A stretch of DNA of 64,000 nt. It comes from Podocnemis expansa. Taxonomy: Eukaryota; Chordata; Testudines; Podocnemididae. Both the position numbers and the translations under genes were made by a program. The stretch's first letter is position 1; every line of letters starts with the position of its first letter. Below the pieces are notes generated by a model that saw only the letters and a list, made by a program, of their open reading frames with translations, was not told the origin of the DNA and made no database searches. The stretch lies in contig ML681995.1 in assembly GCA_007922195.1 (NCBI GenBank), positions 15,861,689-15,925,688 on the forward strand, given 5' to 3'. Positions 11,051-23,315 of the stretch are shown piece after piece.

Positions 11051-14000
11051 ATCCAGTGGAAGTGTGTTTTCAGTACAAGCCCAATTGTGGCACAACTGCA
11101 GCTTACACTATCATGTAGATGCACTTGTTACAGTGATGGATGGTTTTTTTTCTGTCACTGTAGTAAATTCACTCCATGAAAAGCAGACAGCATGTTGAAG
11201 AAGAATTCTTCCATCAACCTCCCTGGATCCCCAGTGGGAGCTGGGACAGCCTGCCCACACTGTACAAGTGTAGGTTTTTTCACAGCCCTGAGTAATGTAG
11301 GTAGCTTGACATATGGATACTCTGAGTACGTTTACTTTTTTTTTTCTCCTCAGACTGAAGAAGTGCATGGTGTATCTAGAAAGATTCTCTCTTTATCAAC
11401 AGAATGATAAAAGATATTGGTCTTACCTTGTCTCTCTGACATAGACCAGCTCTAATATCTCTTCCCTCATTTTTATGGCACTCACTCCAAGCTCAGGTGT
11501 AAGGGTTGTGCCAGGTGTGGCTGCAGTACGTGCTCTATGGATATTCCAACTCACTTCACAAACCAAAGACCATCCTTGGGAGCTACCTCTCAATCTCACA
11601 CTTATGGCTTGTGTGACTAGACTGCAAATGTATTTCCATTTAGACACACACCTCCTTAATCTCTTAGGGTTTCTGTATTGTAATAGGTGTATTTCCAAAC
11701 TAGACATGGCTAAACCACTTTTAAAGAGATGGAAAATGTGCAAAGAACAGTGTCTTTAACCACTCTAAAAGACAGCTTAATGTGAAAGAAAAGGAATCTA
11801 ATATAGGGATCTGCAAACATCCTTCCTTCTTAAAAGCCATCTCTGTAGTATGCATGCTATGGAAGCACAGGTTTTTTTCCTTTACTGTACATAACCTACT
11901 ACCTACCTTTTGCAATGGTAACAAGGTCAACAGAAGCTGCTTTTTTTGTCCTGACCTAGTGACCTCTATTCATTCATTGGGTTAGCATAGCTTTGGTTCT
12001 CACTGGTGTGGATTTTTCAAACCCTGAGTGCTGTACCTATGATAGTCTAGAAGGGTGTAGACCAGGATTTATAAAACTCTTCTTTAGAATACTTGTATAC
12101 ACTAAACACAAAGGGGGCACATGACCATAAGTCAGTTACTGAACAGTCATGGTAACTTTTTATAGGTTTACCCCAAATCTATACATCCGTAACTATAGAC
12201 ATGTACTTTAAAGCTATCCTTATTCAGCAAAGCACTTAGTCAAAACTAGGCATGGAACTTAAGCACAAATGGAATTTAAGCACATGTTAAAGTAAGCATT
12301 GGCTTGGGTCTTTGGCTGAACTATGCATGATTTAATTCCTGCTGAAAATTTAACATGCGAAGTGCAAGGCCCCAGTTCAGAAAATGGTGGTGTGAATTAC
12401 CTGTGTATGGCAGGTTGAAGAAGAGTAATGATATAATTTACACACTGTGGGCAAGAAGGGTTATATTGTAACTGGGTAACACGATCAGCAGAAAGAATAA
12501 AATTATAGAATTCTTTACACATGCTCCTTGTACTCATTTCACTGTGTCAACTCACATTGTTTACATCACTTCCATATTTAGCTTAATAGCTCATTATTCA
12601 TGAAATTTGAGCACTCATTGTCTTCAGTGGAGTGTCACTGATTTGTCAGTTGAGAATCTGGCTCATCACAACTCCAGAATAAATGCATCTCTGAAGTGTG
12701 GAAGCTCACAGTAATAAGGGATCTATTTTTCCTCAGTCTGTACAACTATGTGGGTGTGAAATAGATGAAGTACCTACTGTCACTCCAAATAATGCAAGTT
12801 TTACAAAGTGGGTGGGTATGTGGCGGACGAAATGTTCAGGCTTCTCTTTGCTAATGCCTGTGGGTGCATTATCTTTCCAAATATTTGCAACAAAATGTTC
12901 TTGGCTGCCTTCTGTGAAATTAGGAACATTTACACACTGAGCAGTGCTTTTGTGAGGTGCTTAAGATGTGAGCAGGTAGGCAGGTGGTGATAAATGATGC
13001 AGGGGAAACTATTTTTTCTGCTTCAGCAGCTTGAGACATGATGGATTTGCCAACCTTTCTGTTATCAAAATATAACACGCATTACTAAGTTGTATTAATT
13101 TACAGTCGTTATACCTACTGTGCTTCTTGACAGGTTTTATCAGCAAAGTTGTTTTTTGGTTATTTTTTAATGTCACATCTCATTATGACTCGTGATATCT
13201 AGAATATCACTGCAATTTCATCTTCCATGAAAAGAGCTTTTCTTTAAGGAGCAACCAAAGGGCCACAGTCACGCAAATTGTCATATGTCTGCTGATGTAT
13301 GCAGCAAGTGTGCCCTAAACTGCTTAAGAGATGTGAAGGTTTTCCAGTTTGATGTACAAAACCAGAAATACCCAGAACACTACCCTTCTCTATTTAGCAT
13401 TAAGAAAAGAGGAGGAAAGAGCTATATCCACTGATGTTAAGGAGCATATTGTGATGCCCTGCTTTTAATTTCACAGCCCTTATAGTGTGGTGTAGTAATA
13501 GATTTATTTACACAACCAATTCATACCACCATAACGTTGATGGTAAGAGGACTATCCTGGGGAACAAATGATTTTAAAGCTAAAACTTGTTGAAGAGACA
13601 GTGTGCAAACTATTACGTAATTTCTTTGACCCCAGAAATGTGTTTTCCATTGTATAAGACAATTGTGTGTGTGTGGGGGGGGGGAATCGTTTGCACTTGT
13701 GCTGATTTGTCTTTCCAGTGATGCCACTAAGTGTGTGCTTTAGGGGGTGAAATTTAACCCTCTGTAGAGGGTTTCTAGAAGACCTTTGTGCTCAGTCAAA
13801 AATAAATACAGCTGCAGTGTCCTTATGCTCATCCTTTCCTATTTACAGGGGAGGGTGACTTTCCACTCCAGTTACTTAGATGATGATTGTCAGCATTGGG
13901 AGGGTTGTTCGGAGTAAACACTGAGTTAAGAGAGTGGCCTGAGTGGAAACAAATTTTATTTAAAAAAAAAAAAAATACACAAAGCCTTATTAACAATGTA

Positions 14001-15120
14001 ATATTGAAGGCAAGCAGTCTTCCTGGGAAGACTTAAAATTGTAAACTCTTGAGGTAAGGACAACACTGTGGTGGTCTTTCTTTGAATGATGTCTAGCACA
14101 ATGAAGTCCTGGTTTCTATGTGTGGTGGTGGTGGTGATAAACAAAAAGAAACCTTTTTGTTGTCATACCAGGAGCTTTAATAGACCAAGTTCAGATATAA
14201 TGTAAGTGCAGAATTCAACTGAGGTCAGCAAGATGCACTTGCTTGCAAGACTGAATTTGGTTCAGTGCATCCAGTTTTGTCTAGTTTTGGTTCACTGTTG
14301 ACCTAATTAAATGAAAATTCATATTTATAGCTGTTTTTACAGGAAAAACTCTTCTCTATGGGGTTTGTCTAGACTCAAAATAGTTTTGTTAAAAACATGT
14401 TAATTGATCATTTAGTACCTTTATAATATAGTAGTGAGGGACAATGATGCCTGCAATGAAAGGCAAACCCTGAGATTCATCTTAACCCCCCCCCAAGTCA
14501 ACAAGCTTTAAACACTTCTTTCAGCCATTCTGGGTACTAAATAAAGCCTCTTGTATTCAATTAACATTTTTTCTAAGCCCTTCTCTCTTACCTGGTGTAA
14601 GTGGTCTACTAGGTAGGTAGGCCAATTATATGATAAAATTTCTGGCAGTCAGGGTTCAGTCCAGTGTGAACTTTGAAATATCAGACTAGAAGGTTACAAA
14701 TATAAATGGAACTGATTTGAAAAATAGAAGTTTGTCCAATTAAATCTTGGGATTTGATTTTAAGATGAATTGGGATGGGAAAGTCAATCCCAATTGCACT
14801 TTGACTTTACCAAAACGAGAAGTTTTCAATAATGTTAAATGTTTCAACCTCATTTCCAATGATTGATATAAAACTCTGAATCATAAATATTAGAAGAAAA
14901 AACAGGGAGTCCCAGAGGTGGATTGGGTCAAACATTACCTTTTATTGCCTGCTCCTGCTTATTCCTCCTCAAAACCTGTAGTGAGCAAAGGTGCGGGGGG
15001 AATAACTATTCTTTTATGTTTGAAAATATGTAAAAGCTTACATTCATAACTCCCCAATGATCCCTTTTGTTGGGTACATTAACACCCAAGCAATAAATGT
15101 TAATAACTATGGGGTGAATT
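11051..15120. other. Gene-free stretch with two small repeat fragments
   Basis: I found no supported gene. At 11993-12066 GGTGTGGATTTTTCAAACCC followed by GGTGTAGACCAGG resembles one end of the inverted-repeat element at 33854-34121. At about 12196-12330 old repeat sequence of the 'cttaagcaca...' type occurs. A13 at 13962-13974 and a G-run at 13676-13683 are simple repeats. Short ORFs (for example 11423-11759 on both strands) have no motif. Confidence 0.5.
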
Positions 15121-15140
15121 TTCAGCGGTAGCCATGTTAG

Positions 15141-15694
15141 CATGGGTGGATTAATGCATGGGCTTATGAGGCCTGTGTCCAGGAGGCCACAGAACATGGG
15201 GGGGGGGGGGCTTCCCTATGTGGCACTGTGGGAGAGTAAAGCCATCCTGGGCCAGAAGTCAGGTTCCACAGCTGTGGTGTGAGTCCTGTCCCTCCCCCAG
15301 GGACTGGCTGGTCTGCCAGGGATTAGCTGTGTTTTTTGTTTGAACTAAAGTGCAGCTAGTTCAAACTAACTTTTTAGTTTGAACTAGCTAACAAAACGTA
15401 GTTAGTTCAAACTTACTTTGAACTGCTTAGTGGAGGTGGGGCTGGACTGGCTGCTATACCATGCTGTACAGCTGGGCCATGCTGGAAGCTGCCCCGTGTG
15501 CCAGTCAGCCCTGATGTCTGGAGGCCGGTGATCAGCTGGGCCAGGGCTGACTTCTGGCCCCAGTCAGCACCAGCTCTCCCACAGGGAGCAGGTCCCCAGA
15601 CAGGGAAGGGGGCTCTGGCCCAAGGTGAGGACAGGTGGGGACCTGGGCAGGGCCCACCAGTGGAAGTGGCTCAGATGGCCCTGATCCACCACTG
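15141..15694. mobile_element. hAT-like element (554 bp) with perfect 8-bp target duplication
   Basis: The left end is CATGGGTGGATTAATGCATG and the right end complements to CAGTGGTGGATCAGGGCC. A perfect CATGTTAG direct repeat flanks it (15133-15140 and 15695-15702). It inserted into an older PLE tail and itself contains a piece of a foldback repeat (15325-15432). The two ORFs of 76 and 82 codons inside overlap on opposite strands and are not supported as genes. Confidence 0.85.
15325..15432. repeat. GTTTGAACTA foldback repeat, fragment
   Basis: Repeated GTTTGAACTA / TAGTTCAAAC words in both orientations. By eye it is near-identical to 22510-22632 within the complete element at 22339-22668. 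Confidence 0.75.
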
Positions 15695-15804
15695 CATGTT
15701 AGTCTCCTTATTCGTTTTGCTGAAGTAGGCTGACACTTAAGACTAAAAAAGCTTTGTTTATCAAATATACTCATCCACAACCACTTCGGATGTGAAGATT
15801 ATTT

Positions 15805-16475
15805 ATATTTCCAAGTCAGCAGCACTGCTATGGGTACCCACAAGACCCCGCAATATGCCTACATTTTTGTGTCTGACTTAGAACAACGCTTCCTCTAGTC
15901 TTGTTCCCAGGTACCACACCTCTGCTTATGCTATATTGATGACATTGTTGTCTGGACCCATGGAAAGGATGTGCTTGAAGACTTCCACAGAGATTTCAAC
16001 AAATTTCTACTCCATGATCAACCTTAGCCTGAAACACTTCACGCAGGATATCCACTTTCTGGACACTACAGTACAACTTAGTGATGGACACACACAAACA
16101 CCCTAAAGTGTAAACTTCTTTAGTTACCTTCGTCCCTTGAATTTCCACCTAGAACACAATGCTCAATCCATTGCCTATAGCCAAGCCCTAAGATATAACC
16201 AAATTTGTTCCAATCCCTCAGACGCCTGCCTTCAGGATCTCTTTCAAGCATTCTTAAAACATCATCATTTGGGGTAGTGAAGAAACAGATTGAGAGCCAG
16301 ATGGGTACCCAGATGCATCCTACAGAAGAAGCCCAAGAAATAGAACAGCATCTGTCATCACCCATTGGACATCATTAGGGACCTACAACATATTCTACAA
16401 GATGATCCCTCATTCTCTCAGGCCTTGGGTGGCATATCTCTTCTTGCTTAAAGACAGCCTCCAATCTTTAAACTG
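15805..16475 (+). pseudogene. PLE reverse transcriptase fragment (broken)
   Basis: The + strand encodes CYIDDIVVWTHGKDVLEDFH, with the RT catalytic YIDD at 15932-15943. Upstream is a DLEQRF motif. Downstream in a shifted frame come INLSLKHFTQDIHFLDTTVQ and then YSQALRYNQICSNPSD. This order is typical of Penelope-like (PLE) reverse transcriptases, which prime from DNA ends and usually carry a C-terminal GIY-YIG nuclease. Here the N-terminus and the nuclease are missing. There is a stop just after DLEQRFL, a frameshift between NKFL and INLSL, and decay after about 16440. It is a dead, 5'- and 3'-truncated copy, joined head to head with the minus-strand PLE tail to its left. Confidence 0.8.
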
Positions 16476-16479
16476 GTAT

Positions 16480-17028
16480 AGGCATTTAACTTTACAACAC
16501 ATTTCTTTTGTTACAGGATAGCTTTCTTTCAGTTACATTTCTTGTTCACATTATAGAAAGAAAAGATGATATATCAACTAAAATTCCTGTTACAGGGAAA
16601 CACAATCTGCCTGTCCATGACCCCATTATCATAAAGTGGCTCTGGGAGAGGCCTGGTGTCCAGCTCTAACTTCACTCTCCTACAGTAAAGTTGAAATGGA
16701 ACATTTTGACCTTATTTCAATAAAATAGCGAAATTATTTCTCACAAAAACTTCTACCTACGGTTACTATGAAATATTATTTTTTCAAATCAGGGTTTTCT
16801 GACAAAGTTTATCAGAATTTTTTGACAAATCTTTTTATAAGCCAATGTCCTTAAAAAGAAATGGAATCCATTTTCCCCCCAAGGCTGTTTTTAGACATAG
16901 TGTTCTGATGGTATGTTCCAGTCACCTTTCACTTCTCCCCTTTGTTCCTGTGGTTATTTCATTAATTCTGAGGTGGCAACACGTAACTATGAAAATTATA
17001 AACAAGAGACAAATTTGCTATCTAAAGT
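16480..17028. other. No recognisable feature
   Basis: AT-rich sequence. The 70-codon ORF at 16845 has no motif. Confidence 0.5.
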
Positions 17029-18038
17029 TATGTCCACATGTAGTTGGTTTATTTTGAAATAAAATCCTTTATTTCAAAATGAAACAAGTTTTTAATTTGA
17101 AATAAGGGAAACACTGAAAACAAAATAGCATGCCATGTGTGTAGTCATGCTGTTCCCCTTCAGGAAAGGGGCAGCATGGGAGGTACGGCAACATGGCTCC
17201 CTGGCAGGGCCATGTTGCCAACCAATCCCCTGCCTGGCTCTCACCTGAAAAGCCAGGCAGGGGAAAACTGCCCCCAGGGAGGAATCTCCCTGCCCTGACT
17301 CCCCTGCTGCTGTTGAGGCAGCAGGGGAGGGACTGTGGGAACCCAAGCCCCCAGACCTGTCCTGCTGCCAGGTGGGCAGCAGCTGCGGCCGCTGGCGATG
17401 CCCCCGCTGCCCCTCTGAAATTGAGGACAGGCTGCAGAGCCTGTGAGGTGCTGGAAGAACCAGCACCCCCCCCCCCCAGCTACTTGCAAGCATCCAGGGG
17501 CATCCCAGCGGGCATCTCTCCTAACAGCTTGCAGGCAGCCAGGGGCTAGGAGAGCAGGGCACCCAGCTAGCTCTGCCCCTGCCCCACTGCGGGCAGCTAC
17601 CCTGCCAGGCAGCAAGGAAGCCAGCTTGGGTGCCCACCACTCCCCCTGTCCCAGGGCAAAGGGGAGCAGTGGGCAAAGCTGGCCGGGGCACTTGCCACCC
17701 CCCATGTCCACTGCAAGGAGGAACAGTGGGTGAAGTTGGCTTGGGCCCCCACCTCGCCTCAGCTCCGTGGCCAGGATGCTGAGGGCCCTGGAAATTCCTC
17801 CCAGGGTGCATGGCACCCTGGGAAGAAGGTCTAGTGTTATGTGTGACATATCAATTATAACACAGCCAAATGGGGTTATTTCAAAACCATAGTTTCAAAA
17901 TAACCATCATTCGATGCAAAACTAGGTTTTATTGTATCAAAAGCTCCTGATTTCGAAATGAGGAAATGCCATCTGGACCTGACAAGTTTTATTTTGAAAT
18001 AACAGTAGTTTCAAAATAAAAGCCCCATGTGGACATTC
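17029..18038. mobile_element. 1-kb inverted-repeat DNA element with GC-rich core
   Basis: The left edge ATGTCCACATG is followed by TTTATTTTGAAATAAA; the right edge ends TTTCAAAATAAAAGCCCC, then ATGTGGACAT. AT-rich subterminal repeats enclose a GC-rich core at about 17150-17830. TAAA sits on both flanks and may be the target duplication. Several overlapping ORFs in the core, up to 202 codons on the minus strand, arise from base composition; none shows a transposase motif. The superfamily is not determined. Confidence 0.55.
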
Positions 18039-18364
18039 CCTAAATATTTGGGAATAAGGATATGTCTAAACCATTAAACTGAAATCTAGCTTGATGTGTA
18101 CAAAATCAGAAATCAGCTGTAGATAGATGGATGGACAGCCTTATCCGGCTGCTGAGAGAAAAATGTAACCCTTCCTGCTTCTAAATGGAGAAATCTAACT
18201 CTGACAGCCAACCAGAACAGCTTTGAGACACATTTTAAAGAGAAATATTGACTACTGCACTTTAAAGACGTAATTTTTATTTCTTTTAGCAAAGAAGATA
18301 TGTATTGCACCACTTCTTCCAGATCCATTTAAAAAGGAAAATGGGAGGGGGGCTTGCAAAAATA

Positions 18365-18480
18365 ATGTAGTTTTTGTATTTAGGTCTGGTCTACGTTGGA
18401 AAGTTGTCAGTTAAACTGTTAGTCATGCTCCAGAGCAGCATAGTAAATTAAACAAAAGTTCCCTTGTAGTCAGCACTGTG
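18365..18480. repeat. Possible fragment of a GGTCTACAC-type inverted-repeat element
   Basis: GGTCTGGTCTACGTTGGAAA resembles the terminus of the short elements at 9036 and 33854. Only one end is visible. Confidence 0.3.
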
Positions 18481-18794
18481 TTGATGGAAGAGTTCAATAC
18501 TAACACACAAAATAAGGCATTTTCTCCCCCCTTTTTATTTTATATTAGGAACTGTGTACAAAACCGGGGCTGAGAATATTTAAACTGGCTAGACCTGGAT
18601 GGGTGGTGGGAGGGAAAATATTCCTCAATTCCATTTTAAAATTGTTTCCTCTTATGGAAAGTAAAATGTTATATTTTGAAGTCATTTTTGATTAGTTGGA
18701 AATATTTTAATCAGCTCTATAAGTGATCAAGAAGAGGACAAAGTCTCATTTAATCAGTTTTTGTTTTTTTATTTGATTAATGAAAGCAGTGGGA

Positions 18795-19660
18795 GTTATA
18801 GGGGTCTGCTCTGGGTCCAGTGCTAGTCCGTTTTCATTAATGACTTGGATAATGGAATAGAGAATACATTTATAAAATTGTGGATGATGCCAAGTTAGAA
18901 GGGGTTGCAAGCACTTTAGAGGACAGGATTAGAATTCAAAATGACCTGGACAAGTTAGCGAATTTTTTCTGCAATGAACAAGTTGAAATTCGGTAAATGC
19001 AAGTACAAGATACTACACTTATGCAAATATCAAGTGTGCATATAGAAAATGGAAATAAGTAGGCAACAGAATTGCAGAACAATGATCTGGGACCATAAAT
19101 GGAGCTGTGAGCCAACAATGTGAACCAACTGTGAAAAAGACTAATAGTCATGTATAAGACAGTAGGTAATTGACATTGTAGGTAAAGGACATAGAAGGTC
19201 CTGCTCAGCTTAGCACTTGTTAGTCTCCATTTGAGTATTCTGTCCAGTTCTGGATGTTGTATTTAAAGAAGGATAGGAACATAGCAGAGAAAGTCCAGAG
19301 AAGAACAACATAATCACAAAAAAAAACAAAAAAAAAAACACCACCTTTGGTCTTGAGAAAAGCAGGTTGAGGGGCGATTTGCTGTTATAAAGAGGATTGT
19401 GATAGACATGGCAGATAATCTACTGAACAAAGGACAAGATACAATATGCAGCAAGACAAGTTTAGATTAGATGTTAGGAAAACTTTTCTAATCAAAAGGA
19501 GGAGGCTTCCAAGGGATGTTGTTGTAAAATACCTCTCAAAGGCTTCTAAGAGAAACAACTGTCAGGAATGGCTTGGTCCAGCTTCATTGTGGAGCTTTAA
19601 GCTAGAGATGATCTCTTGAAGTCCCTTCCATCTCTACAATTTAACTAGGACTGTATAATT
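18795..19660 (+). mobile_element. CR1 LINE, 5'-truncated, degraded ORF2 end plus 3' UTR
   Basis: It starts in the RT palm (GGTCCAGTGCTAG, then AATGACTTGG, and GATGATGCCAAG, the decayed FADDTKL region). It continues through the CR1 C-terminal domain and ends in the 3' segment (AAGTCCCTTCCATCTCTAC). An A/C-rich expansion at 19319-19340 interrupts it. Stops and indels abolish any long frame. CR1 is the dominant LINE of sauropsids, and 5' truncation is the rule. Confidence 0.8.
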
Positions 19661-20105
19661 GTTAGCATAATTGCTGATAACTTTTAGGTGATCCCCTTGC
19701 CCTTATTTACTAAGCCCCCTGCCCTGTTGACAATTAAGCATGTTGTAAAACCTGACTGACATGATGACTCTGCAAATGTTCTATTGCTACTCGGCTATTA
19801 AGCTCAGTCTGCTTGTCTCCTTGACTTTTAAATCGTGAGACTGTGTTTGCAGCAGAAAGTGTTTTGGAAATGTCTGGTATATAAGAAGTGCTACTTTAAA
19901 TGACAGTACTTCAGTAAAGGTCCAGCATTGGTGTGATTGAGTGAACTGATCCAGGCCCCTTTTAAAGCCACCGGAAACACTTCCCATTTACTTCAGTGGA
20001 CTTTGGATCAAACATCAAATCCTGAAAACAGGATTGGGCTACTAGTGCAAAAAATAGCCACTAATATTTGTAAATGGCCAGCATAATTCACTTTGTGAAG
20101 ATGAT
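19661..20105. other. No recognisable feature
   Basis: Short AT-rich unique-looking sequence without a motif. Confidence 0.5.
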
Positions 20106-20560
20106 AAAAGACAAGGAGTCTTGTGGCACTTAAAGACTAACAGATTTATTTATCGCATGAGCTTTCATGGGAGAAAATCCCACTTCGTCAGATGCTTTGA
20201 AGAGGGAGGATTTACAGAATTGGATGAAAGTAAATGCAGGGGAGTGTAGGACATGGGATCAGCTCACACTGCAACAGCAAATCAGAGCATTTGTAAGGAT
20301 TCAAACTCTAGGAAACAGCGCACACAGAGAGGATGAAGTCAAATTACCCGTTACAATGTGAAAAGATTCCATAGTCACAAGTCAGCCCTGCTTTCACACA
20401 ATTTAATTTGCATATTAGTTCAATTTTGGCTGTTTCTCTTTGAAGTCTTGATGTCCCATTGATTTTCTTGACAACCATCATTAACAAATCATCCTTTACA
20501 AAAATAATTTGTTGGAATGCACCTTCAAATGCCATAGGAAAGGCTTTTAACTCCCCCTTC
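20106..20560 (-). mobile_element. PLE 3' end with the last codons of its nuclease ORF
   Basis: On the minus strand an open frame reads GTSRLQRETAKIELICKLNC, then VKAGLTCDYGIFSHCNG and a stop at about 20344. This is the C-terminal end of the PLE protein beyond the GIY-YIG nuclease. About 240 bp of 3' UTR follow, ending in the tail AGTGCCACAAGACTCC near 20115. This copy ties the short tails elsewhere in the window to a real PLE. The copy is 5'-truncated, with only the last 60-70 residues. Confidence 0.75.
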
Positions 20561-22338
20561 TCCCCAGTCTTTTTATGGAAGCTAGATTTATAGCAGAATT
20601 CCAAATTGTGTTTAAAAAAAAAAAACAAAAAAACCAACTTATTCTGTCTAGTGATAAAAATGGACCATTAAGACCCTATCCTGCAGACTGATGTGCTTAG
20701 CTTCATGCCAGTGGGAATATTGACACTGATGAAACTACTCACATGAGTAAAGTTATGCAACATGCTTAAACATTTTGAGGCTTTTGTGTTGATTCTATAA
20801 GAATTTTGGCTATCATTTAAGAGAGAGATTAAAGGTCCTAGCCCTGATGATCTTGAAAAAAAACTTGAACCCTGAAGGCTCAAAAACCAGAAGACAAATG
20901 AGGGAAGAAAAACAAAAACAAACAAAACCCCTTTTAAAAGCTGGATGACTTTTCTCAGTCACTCGCAATTTTTGGTGCCCTGACTTCACAGTTCTTGTGT
21001 GCTGAGTTTGGCAATATTGCAGCTCCCATTGAATTTCAGTGGCTTATGGCTACTTAACTCCCTTTTAATCTCCTTTAAAAATGTTTGTCTTAAATAATTG
21101 ACTATTACTCAAATAGCTTTTCAAAAAGGTTTTGTAGGCACTTAAACTTTAAAGTGGTGAACTTAGCGGTTTTGGAACCTATTGGGGGTGTGGAGGGGAA
21201 TGACTGCATGGCTTGATTGACATTGGACCAAGATTTGAACTTCTTTTTGCTTTTTTCTAAGTTTTGCAACTTAGAAACCCAGTCAACAGTTTTTTGTTTT
21301 TTTTTTTAATGAAATGCAAACAAAAAGCTTCCCTGTTTTTGCCCTCATATTTGTTAAAAATGGGAAAGAACCAAAACTAAAATCACAGAATATCATTATC
21401 TGATTCCCATTGCTATAGCTACGTTGAAGTTGGTGGAGCTACATGTATTTTCATGACCTAAAGATCTGGTCTGTTACCTAGTTTCCCTCTCCTCTAGAAA
21501 TCTGGAGGTTAAGATGTAATAGGATCTGGAAGCCAAACTGCCCTGTTTTGTTGTTTGCACGTGAAACCCCAACTGATGAACTTTTGCAGCAACAAAACCT
21601 AAAACAGCTCCACTTTGCCCTCATTTGATATGTATACAGATCAGAAGCTTCTTACCTGCCAGTCTACTTTTCTAGTTTTAGTTGAAAAGATTAACTTTTA
21701 AGACACTAATTCTTTTTGAAAAATGATATTTAAAAGAAGCTCTACTAATTTAGTTACTTTCTTGCACTTATTGACTAGTCAACTTTCAGTGTCCATCATT
21801 TATTTTACATTCATGCCTGAAAACACTGACATAAGAGTTAATTATGATGCTTGGTTTAATATAACTTATTGGCTTTAGGCCTACACATTTGATCAAAGGG
21901 CATTTTGGAAAGAATAATCCATACTGAGATACACAAGGGATATAATCTGCCTGATATTTTTAAACACAAGACTATTTGTGAAAAGTGGCAGAAGGAGGAA
22001 AAAGTAAATAAACCCTACTTAAGCTTTTTGTCATCCATTATCAATAAAGCTCTGCAGAACATTTTCAAGGAATTGATCTTGGCCATTAGGCTAGCTGCTG
22101 CTGCTTATTTGTATTACCGTAGCAAGAACTAGCTGTAATAATTCAAATAAAGGCCCCAACATGCTATGAGCTATACAGGGAACATGGAAAGAGACAATTC
22201 CTTCTTCCCTAAATAGCTTACACTCTAAGTAGGCAAGCTAGACAGAGGGAGAAAACAGAGGTGAAGTGATTGCCATTGCAGTTCAGAGTCATAAGTGGGA
22301 TGATACTACAGGTCCAGCAGCAGGCAGGCCAGCCTCTA
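20561..22338. other. Gene-free stretch with old repeat fragments
   Basis: Degraded ancient repeats near 20680-20780 (GTGCTTAGCTTCATGCC, CTACTCACATGAGTAAAG) and 20975-21190 (GCAGCTCCCATTGAATTTC). At 22145-22290 a sequence with AGCTTACACTCTAAGTAGG resembles the tail of the SINE at 23787-24008. The 75-codon ORF at 21905 has no motif. Confidence 0.45.
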
Positions 22339-22668
22339 TGGTTATGTCTACAGTAGCAAATTAGTCTGGATTAAGGAGGCTTTGCCTAGATGGAATTTTT
22401 TTTTTTTAGTTTGAGCTAAGCAAAGGTTAGTTTGAACTAACCATTCGAACTAACTGTTTAGTTCAAACTTAGGTTGAACTAACAACGTTTTTGTTAGCTT
22501 GAACATTGAACTAGCTGTGTTTTTTTTGTTTGAACTAAAGTTAGTTCAAACAAAGTGCAGCTAGTTCAAACTAACTTTTTAGTTTGAACTAGCTAACAAA
22601 ACGTGGTTAGTTCGAACTAACTTTGAACTGCTTAGTTTGGACTAAGCTTTTAGGTGTAGACATAGCCT
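22339..22668. mobile_element. Foldback/MITE-type element rich in GTTTGAACTA (330 bp)
   Basis: The ends GGTTATGTCTACAGT and the complement of GGCTATGTCTACACC form a terminal inverted repeat. The interior is a dense array of AGTTTGAACTA / TAGTTCAAAC words in both orientations, giving many alternative hairpins. No coding capacity. A partial relative sits inside the hAT element at 15141-15694. Confidence 0.75.
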
Positions 22669-23124
22669 GTTGGTACAATATGATGGGAAGAAAGCCTCTC
22701 TTCTCCCCTTCCTGCCTACAGATAAATCTGATCAGATCTAAAGATGGATCTTATTTTCTACAGGAAAAATTATAGGAGAGCTTTAAGTTCTAGAGTTTTT
22801 GACAGGATGGCGGTGTCAGTCCCCTTGAACTGTGATACACCTGTTAGTGAAATATCTATCATCTTTAGTCCATTATTCATGCTGACATGGCATTGTTCAC
22901 TCCCATGCTAGCCTGCAGTTCAAATTCAGCTGGGAAAGCCTTTGGTGGGAAGTGATGGTACAGGGAGGACCACGGGGAGGAGTTTAATGCTTGTTTTATC
23001 AAGGTGAGCATGCTGAGCCTTTGTGTATCACAAAGCTGCAAAAATAATTAGTTCTGTCTGCTATTTTCTCTTGTGTCTTAACCACCATCTTCTACATAGA
23101 ACATTGTGTGTTTTCATAATGACA

Positions 23125-23300
23125 AGTTCCAAAGGGGCAACTGTGTTGTCTAGTTCGGGGGGGGGGCAGTTCTGTGTCACTAACAGATTTATTTTTCGCA
23201 TGAGCTTTCATGGGAGAAAATCCCACTTCATCAGATGATTCAAAGTCTGGGGACCTTACAGAATGGAATGAAAATAAATGCAAGGGAGTATAAAACATGG
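23125..23300 (-). mobile_element. PLE 3' end, minus arm of an inverted pair
   Basis: It begins with CCAAAGGGGCAACTGTGTTG, the tail terminus in reverse, then AACAGATTTATTTTTCGCAT and CCCACTTCATCAGATG. A G-run at 23158-23167 replaces part of the tail. It joins almost directly to the + strand copy at 23316. Confidence 0.75.
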
Positions 23301-23315
23301 GATCAGGTCATACAG

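Larger units (their letters stand above)
15121..15800 (-). mobile_element. PLE 3' tail, minus strand, split by a hAT element
   Basis: If 15141-15694 and one copy of its target duplication are removed, the minus strand reads AGTCTTAAGTGTCAGCC, then CTTCAGCAAAACG, then GGAGACTAACATGGCTACC. That is the PLE 3' tail. Upstream of it ATCCGAAGTGG corresponds to the family's ATCTGATGAAGTGG. It abuts a + strand PLE coding remnant at about 15.8 kb, so the two PLE pieces are head to head as at 10.5, 23.1 and 28.3 kb. Confidence 0.55.

Noticed and set aside
17241..17849. 202-codon minus-strand ORF, the longest in 15-20 kb
   Set aside because: It sits in the GC-rich core of an inverted-repeat element, overlaps other long ORFs on both strands, and is Gly/Pro/Leu-rich without any domain. 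GC-rich DNA is poor in stops.
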